Positions 34,732-43,776 of a stretch of 64,000 bases of DNA are shown piece by piece; within the stretch, counting starts at the first letter, position 1, and the number at the start of each line of letters is the position of its first letter. Source of the DNA: an uncultured Lachnoclostridium sp. Its GTDB lineage: Bacteria > Bacillota > Clostridia > Lachnospirales > Lachnospiraceae. The stretch is from NCBI GenBank assembly GCA_946499505.1, contig CAMMSL010000002.1, forward strand, positions 1 to 64,000. The letters are read 5' to 3'. Below the pieces are notes generated by a model. The model saw only the letters and a list, made by a program, of their open reading frames with translations. It did no database searches and was not told the DNA's origin. The translations under genes and the position numbers were made by a program.

Positions 34732-36015
34732 ATGAAAAGACGAATTTTAAGCATCATTCTTGCCGCATGTATGTGTGTGGGAGTGGCAGGCTGTTCAGGA
34801 AGCGGAGAGACAGAGCAAACTGATGAAAAAGGGTCAGCACTCGAAGGCTCTATCTCGATTTATACGAATTGTGTTGGCGTCCAGGCAGAAATCATACAGG
34901 AATTAACGGACGAATGGATGAAAGAAAATCCCGGCGTGACTGCAGAGGTGGTCGCTCCAGGAGCCGACTATGAAAATGTGATGAAAGTTAAAATGTCATC
35001 AAAAGATATGCCGGATATCTTTAGCACCCATGGATGGGCGAATGTCAGATATGTAGATTTCCTGCTTCCGTTGAACGACATGCCGTGGGCAAATGATATC
35101 GAGAGTACATTTAAAGAGCTGATCTCAGACGATGAGGGAAATCTTCTTGTTCTTCCAATTGATCAGAACAAATGGGGGCTGGTATATAACAAAGATGTAC
35201 TGGAAGAATGCGGAGTAGAAGTGCCATTGAGGACAATTGATGATTTCATGGCGGCGTTGGAGCAGATAAAAACAGCATCTAATGGTGAAATAGCCCCGAT
35301 GCATATAGCAGGCGGAGACAGTTGGCCGCTGGGACAGATCTTTGACCAGTTGGCGACACCGGCTTTCACAACAGCAGAAAATAATGATCAGGAAGCGCTT
35401 TTAAACGGTACTTTTGACTGGAACAAATGGACGGACTTTTCAGAGATGATCAAGGGAATGTATGATAAGGGATATTTCAATGAGGATATTTTCACAGCAA
35501 AATATGCGGATTCCGCGGAAGCGTTCGCAACTGGAAAAGCAGCCTTTTGCTGGTACGGAAATACTATTGTAGAAGAAGCCGAGGCGATTAACCCTGATGT
35601 CAACGCAGGTCTCCAGCCACTTCCGGCATTTTATGAAGATGACGATATGAGCTTTTTGAACGGCGAACAGACAGCATTTGGCATATGGAAAGACAGTGAA
35701 AATATAGAACTCGCGAAATCATGGCTTAACTTTATGGCAAAAGGCGAGAATGTAAAAAAATTCTGTGAATCAGAATCCATGCTGCCGGGAATCGAAACAG
35801 ATGTTCCTGTAGACGTAGGATTCGCAACGGAATATTATGAGGAATTTGCGGATATCCGTTCTTTCCCCATTTTTGACAGGGCTTTCTTACCAAATGGTAT
35901 GTGGGATTTGATGTGTAAGGATGCTGCGGATCTGTTTACCGGAACTATCAGCGCTGAGCAGTATTCTTTGGATATGCAAAACGAGTATGAGCGTCTGTTA
36001 GAAGCGGGCGAATAA
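34732..36015 (+). CDS. ABC sugar-importer substrate-binding lipoprotein (family 1)
   Basis: A 427-residue extracellular solute-binding protein. The signal peptide ends in the lipobox VAGC (C21), so it is lipid-anchored at the outer face. The mature start (SISIYTNCVGVQAEIIQELTDEWMKENPG) and DMPDIFSTHGWANV, with WGLVYNKDVLEECGVEVP, are typical of carbohydrate-binding CUT1 proteins. Two permease genes follow, with a stem-loop between. GGAGGG precedes the ATG. The nearby GH4 and GH35-like enzymes suggest a galactoside-type oligosaccharide, but the ligand is not known. Confidence 0.93.
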   Translation: MKRRILSIILAACMCVGVAGCSGSGETEQTDEKGSALEGSISIYTNCVGVQAEIIQELTDEWMKENPGVTAEVVAPGADYENVMKVKMSSKDMPDIFSTHGWANVRYVDFLLPLNDMPWANDIESTFKELISDDEGNLLVLPIDQNKWGLVYNKDVLEECGVEVPLRTIDDFMAALEQIKTASNGEIAPMHIAGGDSWPLGQIFDQLATPAFTTAENNDQEALLNGTFDWNKWTDFSEMIKGMYDKGYFNEDIFTAKYADSAEAFATGKAAFCWYGNTIVEEAEAINPDVNAGLQPLPAFYEDDDMSFLNGEQTAFGIWKDSENIELAKSWLNFMAKGENVKKFCESESMLPGIETDVPVDVGFATEYYEEFADIRSFPIFDRAFLPNGMWDLMCKDAADLFTGTISAEQYSLDMQNEYERLLEAGE

Positions 36016-36021
36016 AATATT

Positions 36022-36089
36022 AATCCGGGGATGTCAGGAGATATCTTGAAGATCCAGCCAAAAGCGCTGCTGCCCTGTATCCCCGGATT
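36022..36089 (+). other. Intergenic mRNA stem-loop between binding protein and permease
   Basis: AATCCGGGGAT (36022-36032) pairs exactly with ATCCCCGGATT (36079-36089) with 46 bases between. No T run follows. Such hairpins often stabilise the upstream binding-protein message and lower expression of the permeases. Confidence 0.6.
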
Positions 36090-36105
36090 TGAAAGAGGGA
36101 TGCTT

Positions 36106-36990
36106 ATGAGATTAAAGAAAATGCTCAATTCCAAAGGTATTGTTAATATTATGTACATTCCGGTAATTTTACTGTTTGTCAGTTTTATTATCTATCCCTT
36201 GATAAAAGGAATCGGTATTTCTATGACAAACTGGAATGGATATTCAGATGCGTCAACATACATTGGTCTGGAGAATTACCGGAAAATGTTTGCGGACAGA
36301 AACTTTTTCCTGATCATTAAAAATACTCTGATATATGGTATTGGCAGTGCGGTATTGGAAAATGTGGTTGGTCTTTTATATGCGGTTCTGCTGGATAAAA
36401 AGTCAAAGGCCGTAGGATTTGCCAGAACCGCGATCTATCTGCCGGTAATCGTGGCGCCTCTGATCATGGGGTACATCTGGTATTTTATGTTTGAACCGAT
36501 CGGAGGAGCTGTAAATGATATCCTTATCGCAATGGGGCTTGAATCGGTAGACTTGCTGACAAAAGGAACGACTACGGTTTGGATCATCACGTTTATCAAT
36601 TCTTACCAATATGTAGGGATTGCGATGATGATCTATCTGGCAGGTTTGCAAACGATACCGGCAGATTATCAGGAAGCGGCCAAAATTGACGGCGCTTCTT
36701 CTTTCCAGAATTTTGTTTACGTAAAGATACCACTTTTGCTGCCGTCTATCACAGTAAATGTTGTCACGAACCTGATCGGAAGCCTTAAATTGTTCGACAT
36801 TATAGTGGCAATGACTAATGGAGGACCGGGATATTCTACGCAGTCATTATCAACGATGATGTATCAGCTTTATTTTGGGAAACAGGACGCAGGATATGCG
36901 GCGGCAATGGGGATATTTATGTTTTGCTCAATTGCTGTCATAAGTGTAGCCGTATTGTTATGGTTTAGAAAAAGGGAGGTGGATGCATGA
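36106..36990 (+). CDS. ABC sugar-importer permease (MalF/UgpA type)
   Basis: A 294-residue membrane protein with six segments. The EAA loop that contacts the ATPase reads YQEAAKIDGASSFQNFVYVKIPLLLPS. The opening YIPVILLFVSFIIYPLIKGIGIS and TNGGPGYSTQ are standard for CUT1 permeases. An in-frame start 75 bases upstream would read through the stem-loop and is unlikely; AGAGGG supports the chosen ATG. Overlaps the next permease by 4 bp. Confidence 0.93.
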   Translation: MRLKKMLNSKGIVNIMYIPVILLFVSFIIYPLIKGIGISMTNWNGYSDASTYIGLENYRKMFADRNFFLIIKNTLIYGIGSAVLENVVGLLYAVLLDKKSKAVGFARTAIYLPVIVAPLIMGYIWYFMFEPIGGAVNDILIAMGLESVDLLTKGTTTVWIITFINSYQYVGIAMMIYLAGLQTIPADYQEAAKIDGASSFQNFVYVKIPLLLPSITVNVVTNLIGSLKLFDIIVAMTNGGPGYSTQSLSTMMYQLYFGKQDAGYAAAMGIFMFCSIAVISVAVLLWFRKREVDA

Positions 36991-37805
36991 GACAATGGAA
37001 AAAAAGGATTTATTCATTCATATTGATCCTGATTTCACTGGTTCATTTGGTGCCTTTCTATATTTTATTAACTATGGCATTTAAAGAAAAAGCGGATTTG
37101 TCTTCAAAATGGCTGTTCCCGGGATATTTGTACCTGGATAATTTTAAAAATGCCTGGCAATCGGCTAATCTGGGAAGAGCTTTTATTAACAATATTATTA
37201 TTACGGTATTGGCAACGCTTTGTATTATTTTACTGAGTTCGATGGCGGCCTACCCGCTGTCTAGGAGAAAAACAAAACTTAACACATTTATTTATACAGC
37301 GATTATTTCCTGTATGATTGTACCGGCTCTGACTATCCTTGTCCCTTTGTATAAAATTATGGCGGATGTAGGAGGAATCAGTACATATTGGGGAATCATT
37401 GCCGTGCATGTTACTTTTATGCTGCCGCTAAGTACCTTTTTATATACTGGATTTATTGGAACGATTCCGCGGGAGTTGGATGAAGCTGCACTGATAGACG
37501 GAAAAAGCAGATTAGGGGTATTTTATACGATCATATTCCCACTGTTAAAACCAATAACTGCCACAGTTATTATTCTGTGCGGGGTTAATGTGTGGAATGA
37601 TTATCAATATTCGGTGTTTTTTTTACAAAGCACGGATATGAAACCAATAACAGTATCGCTCAATTCTTTTTTTTCTATGTACCAGAGCCAGGTCAACTGG
37701 CTTGCAGCCGGATGCCTGATGGCGTCTGTACCGCTGATAATCGCTTTTTTGCTTTTACAGAAGCAGTTTGTAAAAGGCTTGTCGTCGGGAGCGGTAAAAT
37801 TATAA
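36987..37805 (+). CDS. ABC sugar-importer permease (MalG/UgpE type)
   Basis: A 272-residue six-segment partner permease. The EAA loop is RELDEAALIDGKSRLGVFYTIIFPLLKP. The first segment (SLVHLVPFYILLTMAFK) and TALTILVPLYKIMADVG region are usual. No ATPase gene follows: as in many Firmicutes CUT1 loci, a shared MsmX/MsmK-type ATPase elsewhere would power the importer. A two-component system follows directly. Confidence 0.93.
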   Translation: MRQWKKRIYSFILILISLVHLVPFYILLTMAFKEKADLSSKWLFPGYLYLDNFKNAWQSANLGRAFINNIIITVLATLCIILLSSMAAYPLSRRKTKLNTFIYTAIISCMIVPALTILVPLYKIMADVGGISTYWGIIAVHVTFMLPLSTFLYTGFIGTIPRELDEAALIDGKSRLGVFYTIIFPLLKPITATVIILCGVNVWNDYQYSVFFLQSTDMKPITVSLNSFFSMYQSQVNWLAAGCLMASVPLIIAFLLLQKQFVKGLSSGAVKL

Positions 37806-37826
37806 ACCACGGAAGAGGAATGAAAT

Positions 37827-39587
37827 GTGAAACGTCATACGATACGGCGGCGCCTGTTCCTGCTGTTTTTTATAATGTCAGCTATCCCGGTAGGGATCCT
37901 TATGATTGTAATACCATTATATATGAAAGAATATGAAAACAGGCAGATCAAAAAATATATGACAAGTCTGTCGGATTCTTATTCCAAGACATTAAATATT
38001 TATTTTGATGAGCTTGACCGGGTCTCTTTGTTGGCGCAGATAGATAATGATGTTATGACAGCATTAAAACTGGTAAATCAAACAGATTATGACCAGATGA
38101 GTGACCGTATAAAAGTTGCGACCAATCGGGCGTTAAACAGTGAATTTACGTTTTATCTTCAGATGTCCAGAGAAGATATAACAAATGTTATTTTAATACC
38201 TATAACACAGAAAAATGTATATATTTCTTCAAAAAGCGGTAATTTGGAAAGCAAAGACCATTATGATTATAGCCGGCAGGAGTGGTATACTCGGGCGATT
38301 GAAGCGAATGGAAAAGCGGTTTTTTGCGGACCCCACAGACAGGATTATATTGAAAATGGCAATCATGACAGCGTATTTACTGTATCCAGAGCGGTGATCG
38401 ATACAGAAAATCAAAAGATACTGGGCGTTGTCTGCGCCTGCGCGGATTCTACTATACTTAATGAGCTTGTGCGTGAAATAAAAAAGGTAGATAAAGATTC
38501 TTTGATCGCGGTATTGGACAGCAAAAACCAATATATTTATGGCAGCAGCCGGCTAAAGGATATCGATTTTAACGAGATTCTGGAGCAGGGAGATGATGTA
38601 GTCCAGATTCAGGATGAAAAGTATATGATGGTAAAAGTGACAACCGCAAATTCATGGTCACTGCTCAGCCTGGTGTCCGACAGAGTGCTGGTGTCAAAAA
38701 TTATTTTTTATTTTCGGTTTGGCTTTTTCCTGGCGGCTGTAAGCTTTGTGTTAATGGCGGCAGTCTATTCCTGGTATTCCAAGAAGATCACAAAGCCGTT
38801 TATGGAAATCATACGTGTGATAAAAGAAGTACAAAAGAATAATTTAAAGGCCAAATGCGCGATAGAAACCAACGATGAGATCGCCGATATTGAATATGAA
38901 TTAAATAAAATGGTCTGTCGTCTTGATGAACTGGTCACAAATGAATATCAGGCAAAACTGAATCAGAAAAACGCAGAGTATGAAGCCCTACAGGCAAAGG
39001 TAAATCCTCATTTCCTGTATAATACGCTTGCCACATTTATCGGGCTGAATAGAATGGGAGAACGGGACAAACTGGAAAAGGCCGTATTTGCGCTGAGGGA
39101 TCTTATGCGGGATATACTGTCTGAAAAGACGGTGGTAAGTATAGAAGAAGAAATTGACCTAATCAAAAAATATCTCGAGTTACAGAAATTACGTTTTGCG
39201 GATAAATTTAGTATAAAGATCAGCGTAGATCCTGTAGCAGCCCATTATAAAATACCGCAGCATTTATTGCAGCCTCTGGTGGAAAATGCGGTCATACATG
39301 GCATCGAGGAGGCGAATCATACATGTAATCTCAGCATTTTGGTCAGTCGCGTAGAAACAAACGGAGAAACATGGGTTATCATCCGGATAAGTGACGATGG
39401 AATCGGATTCGAGGTGGAGAAAACAAAGTTTAATTCAAGGATTGGAATACAAAATGTTGAAAACCGTTTAAAAATATATTTCCCAACAGCTGACTTTCAA
39501 ATCTGTACCCAGCTGGGAAAAGGAACTGATGTGGTTATTAAAATTAATGAGAGGGAAATGAAAAATGAAGATAATCCTGGCAGATGA
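37827..39587 (+). CDS. YesM-type sensor histidine kinase
   Basis: A 586-residue membrane kinase starting at GTG (GAGGAA upstream). The first membrane segment is LFLLFFIMSAIPVGILMI; an extracellular sensor domain of about 260 residues follows (dCache-like: YYSRQEWYTRAIEANGKAVF-type block and VFTVSRAVI). The second segment is at about 290-315, then HAMP to about 375, the phospho-acceptor NPHFLYNTLATFIGL, and an ATPase domain with PLVENAVIHGIEE, SDDGIGF and NVENRLKIYFP. This His_kinase/HATPase group regulates sugar importers with YesN-type regulators. The response regulator start overlaps its end. Confidence 0.93.
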   Translation: MKRHTIRRRLFLLFFIMSAIPVGILMIVIPLYMKEYENRQIKKYMTSLSDSYSKTLNIYFDELDRVSLLAQIDNDVMTALKLVNQTDYDQMSDRIKVATNRALNSEFTFYLQMSREDITNVILIPITQKNVYISSKSGNLESKDHYDYSRQEWYTRAIEANGKAVFCGPHRQDYIENGNHDSVFTVSRAVIDTENQKILGVVCACADSTILNELVREIKKVDKDSLIAVLDSKNQYIYGSSRLKDIDFNEILEQGDDVVQIQDEKYMMVKVTTANSWSLLSLVSDRVLVSKIIFYFRFGFFLAAVSFVLMAAVYSWYSKKITKPFMEIIRVIKEVQKNNLKAKCAIETNDEIADIEYELNKMVCRLDELVTNEYQAKLNQKNAEYEALQAKVNPHFLYNTLATFIGLNRMGERDKLEKAVFALRDLMRDILSEKTVVSIEEEIDLIKKYLELQKLRFADKFSIKISVDPVAAHYKIPQHLLQPLVENAVIHGIEEANHTCNLSILVSRVETNGETWVIIRISDDGIGFEVEKTKFNSRIGIQNVENRLKIYFPTADFQICTQLGKGTDVVIKINEREMKNEDNPGR

Positions 39588-40992
39588 CGAGATGTTTGTA
39601 AGATATGGACTGAAAGATATGTTACAGCAGATTGATCGCGAATTCAAAATATGGGAAGTAGCGGACGGCGCAGAACTGTTAGGATTGTTAGATAAGGTAA
39701 AGCCTGATTTGATATTCGCAGATATAAAGATGCCAAAAATGTCAGGATTGGAAGCGCTAAAAAAAGGAAAAGAAAGATCAGGAGACGCACAGTGGATTAT
39801 TTTATCCGGGTATTCTGATTTTGAGTATGCCAGGACATGCATTAAATATGGAGTAACAGAATATTTGTTGAAACCACTGAGCCTGGACGAGGTTAAAACA
39901 GCGGTTGATAAAGCATCTGCCCTGCGAAGAGAAAAGTATAAAAATCATATTAATGAGGTCAGAAATGATTTTGTATATTCCCTTGACTGCTATGATCCCA
40001 CAGAAAATAGAGAAGCGGGAAAAGAACGTTTTCAGGCAGTGGTATTTTATATTGACGGTAACACCGGAGCGTATGACAGGTTTAAAGAAGAACTGGAAAA
40101 AATCTGTTATGCAGGAGAAGATTTAGATTCGGTATTTTTCTGGAACCAGAGAAAACAAAATGAATTTATTTTAGTCATGGAAGCAGGTGAAAAGGATCAT
40201 ACAGGAAAAAGATTAAAGTATGTCGCGGATAAAATAAAGAAATCATTTCAGGAAAGCTGTATTACCGCATATTATATGGATGATTTCGCCCATAAAGGCG
40301 GAGCCGTGGATGAGATCATAAAAATCGAAAAAAATATATGTGCCAGGCTTGCTTCTGGATTAGGGGAGACAAATTCACTGTCCGCTCTGGAAAAGCAGGT
40401 AGAACAGATGGGAACGGAGATGTTTTGCTTCTTCCATAACATAGAGAGGTTCCGGATTGCAATATTTCAGTCAGAATATCTGGAAACGATCAATATCCTG
40501 CAGCATATTGAAAAAGCGGAGGGCGCTGTCGACTGGGAAAAAAATGAGACTTGCCTGACGAAGTATCTTTCCGTTTATTTTCCTGATTATCAGTGGAACA
40601 AAATGGATCTGATTGCCAATATGTACAAAATCCTGGCGCTGATGGGGCAGAAAGTACGGGGAGAAAAACAAAAAAATGTTATAGAAGAAATCAAAGCGTA
40701 TATTGACGCGAATTTCCGCCTGCAGCTTTCCGTTCAAAACCTGGCGAATAAATTCTATATTACACCTAATTATTTGTCGTCATTGTTTAAAAAAGAGACG
40801 GGTTCTAATCTTATCGCGTATTTAAACCGTAGGAGAATAGAAGAGGCGGCATATCTGATTAAAAATACAGATATGACGATAAAAGAAATTGGTGAAAACG
40901 TCGGTTATAATTCATCCAGATATTTTACAAAGCTGTTTTATGAACAATATAACAAATACCCGTCAGAAATGCGTAAAAAGGAGACCAGCTAA
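39565..40992 (+). CDS. YesN-type response regulator with AraC DNA-binding domain
   Basis: A 475-residue regulator. The receiver domain opens KIILADDEMFVRYGLKDML with acidic pair D7/D8. The phospho-acceptor is D53 in LIFADIKMPKMSG. K-P at about 106 (LLKPLSLDEV) closes the domain. A long middle region of about 240 residues has no clear motif. The C-terminal AraC double HTH is seen in LSVQNLANKFYITPNYLSSLF and MTIKEIGENVGYNSSRYFTKLF. It likely activates the importer and enzymes around it on sensing the substrate by the kinase. Confidence 0.93.
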   Translation: MKIILADDEMFVRYGLKDMLQQIDREFKIWEVADGAELLGLLDKVKPDLIFADIKMPKMSGLEALKKGKERSGDAQWIILSGYSDFEYARTCIKYGVTEYLLKPLSLDEVKTAVDKASALRREKYKNHINEVRNDFVYSLDCYDPTENREAGKERFQAVVFYIDGNTGAYDRFKEELEKICYAGEDLDSVFFWNQRKQNEFILVMEAGEKDHTGKRLKYVADKIKKSFQESCITAYYMDDFAHKGGAVDEIIKIEKNICARLASGLGETNSLSALEKQVEQMGTEMFCFFHNIERFRIAIFQSEYLETINILQHIEKAEGAVDWEKNETCLTKYLSVYFPDYQWNKMDLIANMYKILALMGQKVRGEKQKNVIEEIKAYIDANFRLQLSVQNLANKFYITPNYLSSLFKKETGSNLIAYLNRRRIEEAAYLIKNTDMTIKEIGENVGYNSSRYFTKLFYEQYNKYPSEMRKKETS

Positions 40993-42581
40993 TGAATGAT
41001 GTATTATTTCGGGATGGGGAGACCCCCTTTTTCCCATTAGGCCTGCAATGTTGTAATTCCAGTGCTTTTAACGCATCGGAAATGAAAGCTTTCTGGGATT
41101 CGGTCGCGTTTACAGGAGTTAACACTGTAGAAATACCTGTATACTGGGAAACATTTGAACCGGAACAAAATCTGTTTTGTTATGAGTTTGTGGACGAATG
41201 CCTGAGACAGGCTGACCTGTATGATGTGAAAGTGATCTTCCTCTGGTTCGGGAGTTGGAAAAACGGTACGTCAAAGTATGCTCCCACATGGATAAAAGAG
41301 AATCCGGGGAAATATAAAAGAGTGGTGACCTATGAGGGGATTGTCACGAATATCCTTTCTCCATACTGCAGAGAGAATTTAGAAGCTGACAAAGCGGCAT
41401 TTTTAAAGTTGGTACAATATATTGAACAGAATAACAGGAAGAAGAACAGAGTGATCGGTATCCAGATTGAAAATGAGCCCGGCATGATGATGCGAGGCGA
41501 CAGAGACTGCGGACCGATTGCAGAGACCCTTTTCCAAGAGGAAGTTCCGGATGAGGTGAAGTCAGTTGTATTTCATCATGAACTGGGTGAGGTGACAGAC
41601 ATTTGGAAAGAAAAAGGGGCGCTGACAGACGGCTGCTGGACGGATCTTTTTGGCGAAAAGGCAGGAGAGTATTTCAGTGTATTTGGCATTGCCTCATATA
41701 TACAGGAACTTGCCGCTGAAGCAAAAAAAATTACAGACCTTACAATGATTGTCAATGTGTGGACAGACAATGTAGGGTGGGATGAGCCGGGAGTCGACTA
41801 TCCTGCTGGTGGACCCGTTTCCAAAGTACTCGGATTATGGAAAATGTTCGCTCCCGACGTAGATGTTGTCGGGCTGGACAATTATAAACTTGACCGGGAA
41901 GGCTATCTGCAGGACTGCCAGCGGTACAGCAAATATGGAAACCCACTGTTCCTGCCGGAATCACATGCGTGGGACGAGGCAAACAGCCAGACGATGTTCT
42001 GGGCTGTCGGCAGATATAAGGCAAAAGGTCTTTTCCTGTTCGGCCCGGAGGCCATGTACAGTGATACCGGGGAAATAAAGCCATGTTCCGCTGAAATCAT
42101 CAAAAGTATAAAAGCACTTGTATCAATACAGTCAGTACTTCCGCATTTTATAAATTCAGGCGGGATATGGGCTGTCGTGCAGGAAGACAAGATGACAGAA
42201 CAGAAAATTTGTCAAGGGGATGCTTATATCAGGATATTCTTTGAATTTGAGCGAACCGATTACCATCACGGATACTTTGGCACAAAGCATGGAAAGGGCA
42301 GAGGACTCCTGCTGCGTGAGAATGCAAATACATATTATGCGGTCGGAGAAGGGATTAACATAAGCATAAGACAAAATAGCGGAATATTGTACAGCAGGCA
42401 GCGAATGGACAAATATATCGGATATAAAAAAGTAGAGGAAGGTTACTTTGATAAACAGGGAAGATGGATATGTACCCGGCGGAGAAATGGAGATGAAAGC
42501 GACTATGGTATATGGGTCACAAGCGATGTAGGAGCGGTAAAAATTGAGTTAGAGGAGGTAAAACACTGTGGAGAAATTTGA
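40992..42581 (+). CDS. GH35-like beta-galactosidase-type glycosidase with DUF5597-like tail
   Basis: A 529-residue enzyme. The N-terminal TIM barrel resembles clan GH-A/GH35: GVNTVEIPVYWETFEPEQ, FLWFGSWKNGTSKYAPTWIK, the acid/base glutamate in VIGIQIENEPGMM and the probable nucleophile in PLFLPESHAWD. The last 200 residues are beta-rich and resemble the tail of bacterial GH35 relatives often annotated DUF5597. There is no signal peptide, so it is cytoplasmic. The ATG overlaps the preceding stop (TAATG). Substrate probably a beta-galactoside or similar, but this subgroup is poorly characterised. Confidence 0.75.
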   Translation: MNDVLFRDGETPFFPLGLQCCNSSAFNASEMKAFWDSVAFTGVNTVEIPVYWETFEPEQNLFCYEFVDECLRQADLYDVKVIFLWFGSWKNGTSKYAPTWIKENPGKYKRVVTYEGIVTNILSPYCRENLEADKAAFLKLVQYIEQNNRKKNRVIGIQIENEPGMMMRGDRDCGPIAETLFQEEVPDEVKSVVFHHELGEVTDIWKEKGALTDGCWTDLFGEKAGEYFSVFGIASYIQELAAEAKKITDLTMIVNVWTDNVGWDEPGVDYPAGGPVSKVLGLWKMFAPDVDVVGLDNYKLDREGYLQDCQRYSKYGNPLFLPESHAWDEANSQTMFWAVGRYKAKGLFLFGPEAMYSDTGEIKPCSAEIIKSIKALVSIQSVLPHFINSGGIWAVVQEDKMTEQKICQGDAYIRIFFEFERTDYHHGYFGTKHGKGRGLLLRENANTYYAVGEGINISIRQNSGILYSRQRMDKYIGYKKVEEGYFDKQGRWICTRRRNGDESDYGIWVTSDVGAVKIELEEVKHCGEI

Positions 42582-43776
42582 TTACTATAACCCGGTCTGT
42601 ACTTATTTCGGAGAAGGGAGAATTTCTGAGATCAGCAACTATTTGAAGAATAAATATAAATGTTATTTACTGGTTACGTCGAAAACCTTTAAAAGTAATG
42701 AAACCGGACATACCGTAATCGGCCAGTTGGAGAAAGCGGGAGGAAAAGTAGTTGAGATCGGCAGTATCCCGACAAACCCCAAGATGGAAAATATATATGA
42801 AGGGGTCGATGCGGCCAGGGAACACTATTGTGACTGCATTGTGGCTCTGGGAGGAGGCTCAGTCATGGATTGCTCAAAAATCATTGCAATGGCTGCCAGG
42901 ACAGGGATTGACGCAAGAAACTATCTGTGGGGAGATGCTGACGAAAACACTGATTCCATCGATACAGTAATGATACCTACGATCGCGGCGACCGGAACAG
43001 AGTTAAATAATACTGCTGTTGCCGTAGATAAGGAGAATAAAGAAAAGTTCTGGTGCTATACAGCTTTTCCGAAATATTGTTTTATGGATCCGCAGATCAC
43101 ATGCTCTCTGTCTAAAAAGCTGACCATCTGGGGCGCTATGGACATCCTCAGCCATACTTTTGAGTATTATATGAATGGAAATATGGAGAGTGAATTCCAG
43201 CTGCGGTTTTCTGAAAGTCTTATCATGGCGGTGATGGATGCGGTAGAAAAACTGGTTGTTGCCCCGTTGGATGTCCATGCGCGTGGTGAGATAATGTGGT
43301 GCTCGACTATGACATGGGGAACCGGTCTGACTAAAATCGGCAGAGGTGAAGCAGAAATGAGCTGCCACAATATAGAAGAACGGTTCAGCGGATATTTTGA
43401 TACCCATCATGGGGGAGGGCTTGGAGTCATCACGCCAAGGTGGATGCTTTATGTTTATAAAAAGGCACCTGAAATATTTTCGCGTTTTGCCAGGAATGTA
43501 ATGCGGATAGATGAAAAAGATGACCTCAAAGCCGCCGGAAAAGGAATAAATGCTTTCATTGGATGGCTGAAAAAAATAGGGGCACCGCAGACGTACTCTG
43601 ACTTAAATCCGGAACTGAAATTTGAGGACAATGAGTTGGATATTGTAGCGGAAAAGATATGGAACGTATGCCATGGCCAGGTAGGAAAGCTGGTGCCATT
43701 GGAGTTGACAGATATAAAGGAAATTTTATATGCAGGAAAAAATGAATTGGAGGAAAACGAAGATGAAAGGATTTGA
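42568..43776 (+). CDS. Iron-containing alcohol dehydrogenase family protein
   Basis: A 402-residue group III dehydrogenase. The NAD(P) site is seen in CDCIVALGGGSVMDCSKIIA. The metal ligands fall in the ATGTELNNTAV-to-DILSHTFEYYM span and the histidines in EMSCHNIEERFSGYFDTHHGGGLGVITP. The overall form resembles butanol/propanediol dehydrogenases (BDH/YqhD-like). The start is GTG with GAGGAGG upstream, inside the end of the GH35-like gene. It oxidises or reduces a small alcohol or aldehyde/ketone; its role in this sugar locus is unclear. The next gene overlaps by 14 bp. Confidence 0.9.
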   Translation: MEKFDYYNPVCTYFGEGRISEISNYLKNKYKCYLLVTSKTFKSNETGHTVIGQLEKAGGKVVEIGSIPTNPKMENIYEGVDAAREHYCDCIVALGGGSVMDCSKIIAMAARTGIDARNYLWGDADENTDSIDTVMIPTIAATGTELNNTAVAVDKENKEKFWCYTAFPKYCFMDPQITCSLSKKLTIWGAMDILSHTFEYYMNGNMESEFQLRFSESLIMAVMDAVEKLVVAPLDVHARGEIMWCSTMTWGTGLTKIGRGEAEMSCHNIEERFSGYFDTHHGGGLGVITPRWMLYVYKKAPEIFSRFARNVMRIDEKDDLKAAGKGINAFIGWLKKIGAPQTYSDLNPELKFEDNELDIVAEKIWNVCHGQVGKLVPLELTDIKEILYAGKNELEENEDERI

